Source: CAZWSC01 sp964636385 (lineage in GTDB: Bacteria; Eisenbacteria; RBG-16-71-46; CAIMUX01). From it: a DNA stretch of 21,823 nucleotides. Shown one piece after another: positions 14,562 to 21,823 of the stretch. Location of the stretch: NCBI GenBank assembly GCA_964636385.1, contig CAZWSC010000095.1, forward strand, positions 1 to 21,823, read 5' to 3'. Below the pieces are notes generated by a model. That model ran no database searches and was not told the DNA's origin. It was given only the letters and a program-made list of their open reading frames with translations. Both the position numbers and the translations under genes were made by a program. Numbering within the stretch: position 1 is the stretch's first letter; every line of letters begins with the position of its first letter.

Positions 14562-17500
14562 ATGCCATCCGACTCCGCAACCGAAACCACCTCCGGCAGT
14601 GAGCCCAGGACGTCTCACGCCGCACCCACAAGCCACACCTCCGATGTGACGGTCGAACACACGGTCATCCACGTGCTCGAGATGGAGGATGTGCTCTTCC
14701 ACCTGAACAGCGCCGTCATGATGCCCCGCTGCCCTTCGGTCGGCGATACCACGGATGATCCCGGAGAGCCCGCTGAGGCGGAATCCCAGGTGGAATATCC
14801 CGCCGCGATCCCGGAGGATGAGGGCGCACAGACGTCGGAGCAGCAGGAGCAGGTCTCCGGGGTAGCGGCACTCGCCCTCGTCTTCAAGACCTCCGAGTTT
14901 CACCCCGAGTACCGCATCATTGTTGCCGGCCACACCGACACTTCAGGCGGTATCGAACTCAACTACAGACTGGCGAATGATCGCGCCCTGGGCGTGTGGC
15001 TCCTGCTGCTGGGAAGAGAGGACCCCGCGGACGAGGAGGAGGAGGAAGGTCTGCACTGGGCCGAGACAGCCCGGGGCCGGCATCGGATCGAGGACTACCA
15101 GCAGATCATGACTCACTACGCCCTTGCCGGGCGCGTGTCGGGAGCCTGTGACCCGCAGGGCGTGGACAACACGTGGGGTTCCGACACGAGCAGCGCCTGC
15201 GAGGCCTTCTTCCGTGAGCTTTCGCCGGATACTGCGGACTCCCTCATCGCCTCTGTACGAAGCGCATCGGACAAGGAGTGGCCGGTTGCGGCCTGGCAGC
15301 TGGTATACGACTTGTACATGGAGGATCTGAAGGCCGCACTGCGTGTGGACGGGGCGGGACTGGCCGCCAAGCGATCCACACTGCAGTCCCGCTTCGTGGA
15401 TCCACATCGCAGACATGTCGCCTGCGGCGAGTCCTATCCGATCGACAGTGCGGAGCGCGACCACTACCGCTCGCAACAGAACCGAAGGGTCGAGATCCTC
15501 TTCATCGACGAGCAGGACGTGCCCGGGATTTCGTGCCCGGCCGACTTGAGCCGCAAGCACCGGACCAATCTGGACGGACCGCCCATAGAGTGCCCCTTGT
15601 GGCACGAGTTCGTGACCAGGGACTACCTCGATCCGAACGACCTCGCGGCTGAACAGTACTTCATTCAGTTCAAGTACTACGACAGGGTTCTGGACAGGAT
15701 CGCAGACGTACCCGACGGACTCGAGATCAAAGCCTACGATGGCGACGGCAACGAGATCCCTGCTGTGGTGGAGTTCGCCGCCGGCATCTATTGCGTAAGG
15801 GTGCAGTTCGATCACGATGCTCCGGCACCGGAAACCAACGACTGGCACTTTGCCTTCGAGGCGCCCGATGGATGGATCTGCACGGAAGCACGGGAGGGCG
15901 AAGATGAGCCGACCCCGGAAATCGTCCGGCGTCCCGTCGCCGAGGTGAACGAACTTGCGCCGGCGGAACGCCAGGCCTGGTATGATCTGCCCCCCCGATG
16001 GTCATCGGTCAACTACTGGACCAGGTATGACGACGATCTCGACACCGGTGACAGGTTCGCTGCCGTCATCAACGAACACAAGAACCTGGCTCCCGCAGGC
16101 ACGGAGCGATTGAGCTGGGATCAGCCCCTGGTTTTTTCGCTCGAGGACATCGTGCTGCTCGACGCGCCGGACGGCACTCAGGACATAAAGGATGCGAATC
16201 ACCTCATCCCGGCGGGCGAACTCGATCTCTCCAGCGAGACCAACCGTGTGTCCCGTGTGAAGATCCTCATGATCGACCGGGACACGGGATTTCTGAAGCT
16301 GTACAAGACCGACGACGCTCGGCCGAGTAGCGCCCGCATACCGCTTCCCGAAAACCTGCTCCACGGGAATCCTGAAACTTACAGGGATGCAAGGATCATC
16401 CACTTCCGCGATGGCTTCTACACGATCGGCGACAAGAGGACTGTTGAGACCGCCGACTGGGCCGAACAGGGCTTCGTACTGGGCGCCCGTGCGGCTGTCC
16501 GCGACGACAGCGATTTTCACGTCGAACTGGACATGTACGAAGTCGCTGCCGAGTTTCGGAGCACCGGCGACCATGCCCTGCACTACTTCCACCACCTCCA
16601 CATGGATGAATCGCACCCGGTGTCGTTCCTCCTCTCGTATGTGTCGGCCAGCTTCATGGTGGATCCCCGGGGACCGTCCTGCCCGAGACCGGCTCAGCAC
16701 CAGCCCGTGCCGTCCGCTGCCGAGGTCCGCCGAATGGTCGATGAGGGTGTCTACAGCACGATGGACCACTGGAACCGCAAACGCTTCTTCATGGAGGAGA
16801 CGGCGGAAGGTGACGCCACAACCATCATCCGGGCATTCTTCTTCTTTGACGAGCGCGAGACCTTCCGGGTGACCCCTCCGGCGGCCGGTTTCGATGTGAA
16901 CATCGACGACCGCACCGCTCATGCGGCCTTCTTCAACCACGCCAGCCTTCGAACCGCGCAGGGCAATGCCCTTGGCGGCCGCTCGCGCTTCCTTGCGTTC
17001 GTAAGCAGGAACACCAGTGGCAACTGGGGACCGGCCTGGCAGTGGGCGATTCGAAGCGAAGGAGTGCGACACTACTCGCTCTTCCTGCTCAACAGGACTG
17101 CCGACCAGGCACCCGTCGGAAACTACACCGGGGTTCCGGTTGACGAACACGGAGAGAGATACGGTCCGCACACCATGGCACATGAGTATGGCCACGCGCT
17201 GGGTTACCCGGACGAGTATGTCAACAGCGACTACTCCGTCATACCCAGTGACTCCGTCACCTTCCCGGGTTTCGATCAGTTCTTCGCCTCATACTCAATG
17301 ACGGCCAACCAGACCTCCATGATGCTTCACAATGGGGCACCCCGTACCCACCACTGCTGGTATGCCCTCCACCGCATCAACTCGGGCTCCGCAGCGGAAC
17401 CGTTGAGCCTCCTCCTGGAGGGCAGAACATTCAGCGCGCGGCTCCAGCGGGATGACAACTGGAACTACGTCTTCAACAGGCACCTGGATGAGGACACCGA

Positions 17501-18095
17501 CGATCACCACCGGAAGCCGGACGACTTTCTTGTGCCCATGAAGACCGCCGCTGCACACACCCTGTCGGCCAGCCCCGCGAAAAGGATCAGCCTGGCCCTT
17601 CACGATGCCGGACGGGATGCATCAGCCTGCCGGTATTTCCACGACGCACAGACGATCGAGTACCAGGGTGTTCTCCTGGTCAGGCCGCTGATGAGCGTCG
17701 AGTTCGTGGGTAGTGAGTGGACACCGGACGAGAAGCGCAACAGGATCCACGGATTGAACGACGAGTGGCTCCTCTGGAGCGCCACCTATCGCCTTGTTGG
17801 CGGAGCGCGGGATCTCCGTAACGTCTTTGTACACTTCCTGCCGGGCTTCTCCGGCGACACTGCTGACGGCAGGCGGCACTACCGGCTTCAGTTCAGCAGG
17901 AACTCATATGCGTCAGGGGACAGGATCCCGAACAACGCAGGCAGGTTGACGATCTTCAGCAACATCCCCGCTGACGAGATCGTGAAGTACATGCTCAACA
18001 CCGGGCGCGACAGGGGCCATGCACAGGCGATCGATGCGCTCAGGGACTGGGTCAACGGGGAACTCGGCGAGGCCTTCCGTGTCGAGACGATCTAG
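14562..18095 (+). CDS. OmpA-like and zinc metalloprotease protein, candidate T6SS effector
   Basis: This 1177-residue protein has an OmpA-like peptidoglycan-binding part at its N-terminus, with VLFHLNSAVMMP, YRIIVAGHTDTSGGIELNYRLANDRA and QNRRVEILFI. It is split by an insertion of about 150 residues ending in a CGESYP motif, a layout seen in other T6SS-associated OmpA proteins. Residues 874-886 read HEYGHALGYPDEY, a zinc-protease HExxHxxGxxDE motif like the one in snapalysin (M7) and M64 peptidases. The third ligand would be Asp or Glu. TSMMLHNG downstream is a possible Met-turn. No signal peptide is visible, as expected for a T6SS cargo. ATG 14562 has AGGGA five bases upstream and is preferred to the TTG at 14520. 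It follows the PAAR gene by 80 bases. Delivery through VgrG-PAAR into a target envelope is inferred. Confidence 0.8.
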   Translation: MPSDSATETTSGSEPRTSHAAPTSHTSDVTVEHTVIHVLEMEDVLFHLNSAVMMPRCPSVGDTTDDPGEPAEAESQVEYPAAIPEDEGAQTSEQQEQVSGVAALALVFKTSEFHPEYRIIVAGHTDTSGGIELNYRLANDRALGVWLLLLGREDPADEEEEEGLHWAETARGRHRIEDYQQIMTHYALAGRVSGACDPQGVDNTWGSDTSSACEAFFRELSPDTADSLIASVRSASDKEWPVAAWQLVYDLYMEDLKAALRVDGAGLAAKRSTLQSRFVDPHRRHVACGESYPIDSAERDHYRSQQNRRVEILFIDEQDVPGISCPADLSRKHRTNLDGPPIECPLWHEFVTRDYLDPNDLAAEQYFIQFKYYDRVLDRIADVPDGLEIKAYDGDGNEIPAVVEFAAGIYCVRVQFDHDAPAPETNDWHFAFEAPDGWICTEAREGEDEPTPEIVRRPVAEVNELAPAERQAWYDLPPRWSSVNYWTRYDDDLDTGDRFAAVINEHKNLAPAGTERLSWDQPLVFSLEDIVLLDAPDGTQDIKDANHLIPAGELDLSSETNRVSRVKILMIDRDTGFLKLYKTDDARPSSARIPLPENLLHGNPETYRDARIIHFRDGFYTIGDKRTVETADWAEQGFVLGARAAVRDDSDFHVELDMYEVAAEFRSTGDHALHYFHHLHMDESHPVSFLLSYVSASFMVDPRGPSCPRPAQHQPVPSAAEVRRMVDEGVYSTMDHWNRKRFFMEETAEGDATTIIRAFFFFDERETFRVTPPAAGFDVNIDDRTAHAAFFNHASLRTAQGNALGGRSRFLAFVSRNTSGNWGPAWQWAIRSEGVRHYSLFLLNRTADQAPVGNYTGVPVDEHGERYGPHTMAHEYGHALGYPDEYVNSDYSVIPSDSVTFPGFDQFFASYSMTANQTSMMLHNGAPRTHHCWYALHRINSGSAAEPLSLLLEGRTFSARLQRDDNWNYVFNRHLDEDTDDHHRKPDDFLVPMKTAAAHTLSASPAKRISLALHDAGRDASACRYFHDAQTIEYQGVLLVRPLMSVEFVGSEWTPDEKRNRIHGLNDEWLLWSATYRLVGGARDLRNVFVHFLPGFSGDTADGRRHYRLQFSRNSYASGDRIPNNAGRLTIFSNIPADEIVKYMLNTGRDRGHAQAIDALRDWVNGELGEAFRVETI

Positions 18096-18121
18096 CCCGC
18101 ATCATCTGCGAACGATGCGGG
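18096..18121 (+). terminator. Stem-loop after the metalloprotease gene
   Basis: CCCGCATC (18096-18103) and GATGCGGG (18114-18121) form a perfect eight-pair stem with a ten-base loop right behind the stop codon. There is no T tract, so it may be an attenuator or an mRNA-stabilising structure, not a strong intrinsic terminator. Confidence 0.5.
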
Positions 18122-18128
18122 ACAGGGT

Positions 18129-18144
18129 GCGGCCCCAGGGCCGC
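18129..18144 (+). terminator. Second GC-rich hairpin before the lipoprotein gene
   Basis: GCGGCC (18129-18134), loop CCAG, and GGCCGC (18139-18144) form a six-pair stem that follows the first hairpin by seven bases. The pair together suggests transcript ends or processing between the effector and the lipoprotein. There is no T tract. Confidence 0.4.
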
Positions 18145-18186
18145 CCGTCCGTGCCGGGATTCGGCCGGGCCGGAAGCACATCGGTT

Positions 18187-19395
18187 ATGCGGGCGATCTG
18201 CCTGCTATTGTGTGTGACAGCCTGCATGAACGGCCCTGCGAGGTCGCGGGAGGATGAGATGGACCTGGAACTTCTGAACGGAAGGGAATTCGGCGAGGTC
18301 TGCAACAACTCCGCACTCCCCTTCAATGCCATGCTGCAGGGAACGACGGTCTGGGAGATCGCCACACCTCTTTCGGGCGATCCTCAGCCACTGCTGCACC
18401 TGGCCCTGAAGGAAGGTCGATTGGCCCTGTGGTACTCCGACGGCTCGATCGCGGTGTGCAGGGCGAACGATGGCGCTGTCGCCTGGACGAGGCCGCTCTC
18501 CGCAGCCGCCAGACCACAGATCGATGCGGACGGGATGATCGTGGTTGAGCGTCCGGGAGGCTACCAGATTCTCGACTGGGAAAACGCACTGTCCGGGAGG
18601 GTCCGGCTTCCCTTCATGGACGCGCTGAGCACCCTGGTGCTCATGGCTACCGGGGAATCCGAACTGAGATACTGCTACGGCCAGTCGCCCACTCCGACCG
18701 GTGGTCCCGGCTCCGAGTTCACAGGCCCCATGTCCGTCTACATGAGGTACAACCCCGATGACGGGAGCAATCCGTTCCCCTGGCACATGCGCCGCCCCGG
18801 CTTCCTTCTGGATGCGTTCTTCGACGCCGGCAGACGGCGCATCTGCATGGTCACCAGCGAGAGCATCCTGGTTCTCGATGCGGACGGGTCCGGCGATCAG
18901 GATGTGCGCTCGTTCGACTTCAGTGCCGCCTTCGCCGCATGCTTCGATACCGGAAACAACCTGGTGGCGGTCATCAGGCAGACGATCGAGGTGAACGGCA
19001 GGGAACGCGACTCCACGGGCCTGACTGTATTTGACGCAGGTGGAACACCGTTGTGGCGCTACCCTTTGCCCGACGACCCCCGTATCGCGCAGCCACCGGC
19101 CGCGCTTGCCGACGGCTCGGTGCTCATCATGACCTGCGCAGAACTGCATAAGGTGCGCGAAGGGGAGCTTCTCTGGTCGGTGCCCCTCCCCTGCGAGTGG
19201 AACAAGCCCCGGCTGAGCATACTTGCCGACGAATCGGTGCTGGTTGCGGCCGGAAGATTCGTGCTTCACTACTCGCACGATGGAACAGAGGTGAAGCGCA
19301 TTTTCCTGGAGGATGAGCTGACATGCCGCCCGATCACGGATTCGGAGGGGCACGTGTACGTCGGGGGCGCGAACAAGGTCTACTGCGTCCGGTAG
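18187..19395 (+). CDS. Lipoprotein with beta-propeller-like (PQQ-type) repeats, candidate immunity protein
   Basis: This 402-residue protein has a short signal peptide with a lipobox-like LCVTAC (Cys13). The rest shows repeated units of the form LALWYSDGSIAVCRANDGAV and LTVFDAGGTPLWRYPLP, typical of PQQ-like beta-propeller blades. ATG 18187 has GGAA 11 bases upstream and gives the lipoprotein signal. The longer frame starting at 18019 overlaps the effector gene without a signal. The gene is directly downstream of the OmpA-metalloprotease and could protect the cell's own envelope from it, as many T6SS immunity proteins are periplasmic lipoproteins. That role is inferred from position and export only. 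An alternative is a periplasmic assembly factor. I do not recognise a named family. Confidence 0.7.
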   Translation: MRAICLLLCVTACMNGPARSREDEMDLELLNGREFGEVCNNSALPFNAMLQGTTVWEIATPLSGDPQPLLHLALKEGRLALWYSDGSIAVCRANDGAVAWTRPLSAAARPQIDADGMIVVERPGGYQILDWENALSGRVRLPFMDALSTLVLMATGESELRYCYGQSPTPTGGPGSEFTGPMSVYMRYNPDDGSNPFPWHMRRPGFLLDAFFDAGRRRICMVTSESILVLDADGSGDQDVRSFDFSAAFAACFDTGNNLVAVIRQTIEVNGRERDSTGLTVFDAGGTPLWRYPLPDDPRIAQPPAALADGSVLIMTCAELHKVREGELLWSVPLPCEWNKPRLSILADESVLVAAGRFVLHYSHDGTEVKRIFLEDELTCRPITDSEGHVYVGGANKVYCVR

Positions 19396-19417
19396 CACCG
19401 CGGGAAGGAAAAGAACG

Positions 19418-19855
19418 ATGCCGACCAACAACCTTTTCCGACTCACCTTCCCCGAGGGCTGGGAGGAGATCACGGTCCACACCTACCAGGGGCCTGATGA
19501 CAGCGGGGTGCAGCACAACATCGTCCTGACCATCAACCCCAACCTGGATTCGAAGACAGACCTGGCCGATTTCGTCCAGGCACAGCTCGAGGCGTCCACC
19601 GCCTCCCTGCCTGCCCTCGAGATGCTGGGCAAGGAGACGGTCCAGCATCCGGCCGGAATGGCCATGTGCGAGGTCGTATACCGATACAAGCCGGCTGACG
19701 AGGTCACCTGCTACCAGAAGCAGTACTACCTCATCGCCGACGGCAAGGGGTACATCTTCACATCCACCTTTTCCAAGAAGACGCTCAGGACCATAGCGCA
19801 CGATGTGGATGAAATCGTACGGAGCCTGCTGCCGGAGGTGCTTGGCGATGGATAG
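19418..19855 (+). CDS. DUF1795/DcrB-like Eag chaperone
   Basis: This 145-residue protein matches the DUF1795/DcrB fold of Eag chaperones. It opens with FRLTFPEGWEEITVHTYQG and has a central helix DLADFVQAQLEAS. It ends in strands VVYRYKPADEV and YYLIADGKGYIFTSTFS, then a helix TIAHDVDEIVRSLL. Eag proteins bind the N-terminal transmembrane or hydrophobic part of prePAAR-type effectors and keep them soluble until loading on VgrG. The likely client is the PAAR protein at 13384, whose N-terminus has the prePAAR motif. A GGAAGG site lies before ATG 19418. Its end overlaps the next gene by eight bases. The protein has no signal peptide, which fits a cytoplasmic chaperone. Family assignment is good; client identity is inferred. 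Confidence 0.78.
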   Translation: MPTNNLFRLTFPEGWEEITVHTYQGPDDSGVQHNIVLTINPNLDSKTDLADFVQAQLEASTASLPALEMLGKETVQHPAGMAMCEVVYRYKPADEVTCYQKQYYLIADGKGYIFTSTFSKKTLRTIAHDVDEIVRSLLPEVLGDG

Positions 19856-20744
19856 CGAGTTCGACGCCTCAACTGACACCAGGCATAGGTTCAAGCTCGA
19901 GTCGAAGATCCTCTATGCCCTGTGGAAATGCGGAGTCGCGCGCGGCGGGGCCGGGACCGCGGTTGAGGTCCGCACCGTCCTTGTCGGACATGGGGCCGAC
20001 ATAGAGATCTCAGGCAGGAGCAGCGAGGGCAAGGCCCCGGGGAAGATCAAGGGGAAGGTCTTCAACAACCGTTTCACAGGCAGGCTCCCTGTTCCGGAGG
20101 ACGTGGACCCGGAGGCTGACGTCTGGTTCGAGGCGAAGCTGCCGAAACACGGGCTCACCATCGAGTCGAACGCGATTCCAGCTGCACCACCGATCTTCTG
20201 CAGCGGCCTGGAGTGGAGCTGCTCCGAGGTCCACAGGGGAGATGTGGTCAGCCTGACTGGATCGTTCACCGGCGCGCGCAGCGAGGAGGAAGCAACGGTC
20301 ATCATCTACGAGCACGATCCCGATGGGCGCCACGACAAGGTTGCCGAGATCCCCGTCATCCTTCAGGACGGGCGCCTGGAGCTGGATTGGGAGTTCCGCT
20401 ACGACGGCGATACCGCGGAGATACCGACCGAAGAGGAGCTGCACCCGTACGGCGGGCACTATCGCCATCCCGAGTACTTCTTCACAGTGAAGATCGATGG
20501 ACTGGAGTTGGGCAGGGAGGACGTGGATTCCGGCCTTCTGCGCTTCATGGACAGCATCGATATCAGGCTGATCCACGATGACGGCACCCCTGCGGAAGGC
20601 GCCAGGTACAGGCTCCACCTCCCTGATGGAGGAGAGAGAACCGGACAGCTCGATGGGGACGGATACTCCCGGGAGGAGGAGATCCCGCCGGGCCCGTGTC
20701 GAATCGAGTTCGAGCGGCTCGAGAGCCCCGAAGCTCCCTCCTGA
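19848..20744 (+). CDS. Ig-like and transthyretin-like protein, candidate T6SS adaptor
   Basis: This 298-residue protein has a beta-rich N-terminal part (about 40-110), an Ig-like part (about 115-230, with VVSLTGSFTGARSEEEATVI), and a transthyretin-like end (about 236-290, with DDGTPAEGARYRLHLPDGG and GQLDGDGYSREEE). The last two parts are like the end of the PAAR protein at 13384, in the same order. Transthyretin-like domains on VgrG or PAAR proteins have been shown to hold effectors in some T6SS, so an adaptor or cargo role is likely. ATG 19848 has GGAGG nine bases upstream and overlaps the chaperone stop by eight bases. The longer frame starting at 19803 has no support. No catalytic motif or signal peptide is seen. 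The gene stops six bases before the convergent end of the FGE-like gene. Confidence 0.75.
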   Translation: MDSEFDASTDTRHRFKLESKILYALWKCGVARGGAGTAVEVRTVLVGHGADIEISGRSSEGKAPGKIKGKVFNNRFTGRLPVPEDVDPEADVWFEAKLPKHGLTIESNAIPAAPPIFCSGLEWSCSEVHRGDVVSLTGSFTGARSEEEATVIIYEHDPDGRHDKVAEIPVILQDGRLELDWEFRYDGDTAEIPTEEELHPYGGHYRHPEYFFTVKIDGLELGREDVDSGLLRFMDSIDIRLIHDDGTPAEGARYRLHLPDGGERTGQLDGDGYSREEEIPPGPCRIEFERLESPEAPS

Positions 20745-20750
20745 CGCTCT

Positions 20751-21823
20751 CTACCGACGCGCTGTCCTTGCGACCCGGAAGCTGATCCCCGGAGGATCGC
20801 TGCGGGGAATCTCCGCCCGCGCCGAACAGCGCAGGAAGTGCTCATGGTCGGCCCAGGATCCGCCGCGGAAGACCCGATGCCATCCATCCTTCGGGCCGGT
20901 CGGGTCTATTGCAGGATCACTTCCCAGATTGCACTCATGCCAGTCGTTGCACCACTCCGACATGTTTCCCGCCATGTCCTTCAGCCTCAGCACCAAGGGG
21001 GCATCCGCGTAGAACCCCACCGGCGTTGTCCAGTAGACGCACCCACCGTCGTAGTTAGCCCGGATGCAATCCGGCTGATCATCGCCCCAGGGATAGATAC
21101 GGTTGTCGTTCCATCGGGCCGCGTGTTCCCACTCCGCGTCCGTAGGCAGGCGATAGCCCGCTGCACCGTAAGGGTCACCATTGTTGCACGCCCAGTCTCC
21201 ACCGTGCTGATATGCGCGCGGCAGGCCTTCCATCATGCTCAGCCAGTCGCAGTATCGTGCAGCGCCGTACCAGGTCACCGCCTTCACAGGATGGTCGGCT
21301 GGATCGTAGCCGTCGGGATAGGCTGTCTGGGCTTCCATGGATTCGCGCAGCAAGAAGCGCCCCTCCGGGCCGAAGGTGATCTCGGAGTGGCTGTGGTGCA
21401 GGCGTACAAGAGCCTCTGTACTCCCATCCAGTGTGTCCCGGACCGTCCACCCCTGATGATCCAGCCGGATGGTCACATGCCCATTGTCATAGGCCCACTG
21501 CAGTGCAATCAGGTACTGCTGGTTAGTCACCTCGATCCGGCCCAGCAGGAAACTTCGTGTAAGCGTCACTTCACGACGGTCCGTGCCGCACGCAGAGTAT
21601 TCATCGCCCATCATGAAGCTGCCTGCCGGCACCAGGGTGAGCCCGGGCGGCTGCGGACAGGGGTTCGGATCGCACACGGTGTCCACACCAAGCCAGGTGC
21701 CGTTCTGAGCAAGGCAGCCTGATGCCGTCAGGATCCGGCAGAGACCGTCAACGGAACAGCAGGCACCCTCGGGATCCGGAGGCTGCGGACAGGGATTCGG
21801 ATCGCACACGGTGTCGATCCCCA
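20751..21823 (-). CDS. FGE/SUMF-like domain protein with Cys-rich repeats, partial at its 5' end
   Basis: The gene is open past the right edge, so its N-terminus is missing. The visible part starts with 44-residue Cys/Pro repeats and continues with a formylglycine-generating-enzyme-like (SUMF1, C-type-lectin-related) domain. Markers are LVPAGSFMMGDE, HPVKAVTWYGAARYCDWLS, YRLPTDAEWEHAARW, MAGNMSEWCND, FRGGSW and SFRVAR. In true FGE the end has two catalytic cysteines in a GGSYMCHRSYCYRYRC-type segment. Here it reads GGSWADHEHFLRCSAR, shorter and without that pair, so it is unlikely to make formylglycine. FGE-like proteins occur in some T6SS clusters with kinases, but a role here is inferred. 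It may be a secreted binding protein. The Cys-rich repeats suggest it is exported. Confidence 0.82.
   Translation of the reverse strand, partial: GIDTVCDPNPCPQPPDPEGACCSVDGLCRILTASGCLAQNGTWLGVDTVCDPNPCPQPPGLTLVPAGSFMMGDEYSACGTDRREVTLTRSFLLGRIEVTNQQYLIALQWAYDNGHVTIRLDHQGWTVRDTLDGSTEALVRLHHSHSEITFGPEGRFLLRESMEAQTAYPDGYDPADHPVKAVTWYGAARYCDWLSMMEGLPRAYQHGGDWACNNGDPYGAAGYRLPTDAEWEHAARWNDNRIYPWGDDQPDCIRANYDGGCVYWTTPVGFYADAPLVLRLKDMAGNMSEWCNDWHECNLGSDPAIDPTGPKDGWHRVFRGGSWADHEHFLRCSARAEIPRSDPPGISFRVARTARR
21645..21823 (-). repeat. Tandem 132-base (44-residue) Cys/Pro-rich repeat
   Basis: The segment VCDPNPCPQPP occurs at 21645-21677 and again at 21777-21809, exactly 132 bases apart. The codons beyond the second copy (GID-T before V-C) fit the repeat phase and run off the window. 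Each unit also has an EGACC...DG.C...SGC...GTWLG part. The copy number is unknown because of the edge. Confidence 0.8.

Noticed and set aside
13063..14631. A 522-residue open frame on the minus strand across the PAAR gene
   Set aside because: It mirrors the PAAR gene and the lipoprotein start, has no recognisable motif, and the + strand frame has clear PAAR repeats and a strong ribosome site. Long antisense frames are common at this GC content.
16002..17195. A 397-residue minus-strand frame inside the metalloprotease gene
   Set aside because: It is a shadow of a clear coding frame with the HEYGH motif region.
18205..19482. A 425-residue minus-strand frame across the lipoprotein gene
   Set aside because: The + strand frame has a lipobox and propeller repeats. 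The antisense frame has no motif, and its end runs into the effector side without support.
20751..21100. Target of a diversity-generating retroelement at the end of the FGE-like gene
   Set aside because: FGE-like folds are often such targets, but there is no reverse transcriptase, no template repeat and no Asn-codon bias at the end in this window.
1..21823. CRISPR arrays, tRNA or rRNA genes, insertion sequences
   Set aside because: I saw no spaced direct repeats of CRISPR type, no cloverleaf or rRNA-like stretch, and no transposase motif or flanking inverted repeats.

Overview
The window is a GC-rich stretch from a diderm bacterium. It encodes lipoprotein signal peptides, an outer-membrane-type beta-barrel and OmpA-like and peptidoglycan-binding modules, and many genes have strong GGAGG-type ribosome sites and ATGA/GTGA overlaps. 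The Hcp and VgrG proteins look more like the Bacteroidota (T6SS-iii) versions than the proteobacterial ones. The Cys-rich 44-residue repeat at the right end is of a kind I associate with uncultured FCB-like or Eisenbacteria/Krumholzibacteria-type genomes. The phylum assignment is an impression, not a demonstrated result.

Left block (252-8797, + strand): a compact contractile-injection operon in the order tssB, tssC, two Hcp-like tube genes, vgrG, tssE (gp25), tssF (gpJ-like), tssG (gpI-like). From the spike onward the order V-W-J-I is that of a P2-like myophage tail. Two baseplate proteins carry unexpected N-terminal domains: a PDZ domain on TssE and a PASTA-like domain on TssG. No TssK, TssJLM, TssA or ClpV gene lies inside the window.

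Middle block (8885-13166, - strand): a three-gene operon joined by ATGA overlaps. It encodes a lipoprotein with TPR, CsgG-like and peptidoglycan-binding parts, a secreted beta-barrel, and a transmembrane Ser/Thr protein kinase with an extracytoplasmic NTF2-like domain. It is divergent from the next block, and promoter-like sequences for both directions lie in the 13167-13383 gap. It looks like an envelope sensing or anchoring module for the injection machine.

Right block (13384-20744, + strand): payload genes. These are a PAAR tip protein with a prePAAR motif and Ig-like/transthyretin-like C-terminal domains, a 1177-residue OmpA-zinc metalloprotease candidate effector, a lipoprotein beta-propeller that could be its immunity protein, a DUF1795/DcrB-type Eag chaperone, and a second protein with the same Ig-like/transthyretin-like module. 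Two hairpins sit between the effector and the lipoprotein gene.

The far right (20751-21823, - strand) is a formylglycine-generating-enzyme-like protein with tandem 44-residue Cys/Pro repeats. It is cut by the window edge and lacks the catalytic cysteines.

Together the genes describe a T6SS-like machine with baseplate-domain fusions, an envelope kinase module and at least one candidate secreted protease with its helper proteins.
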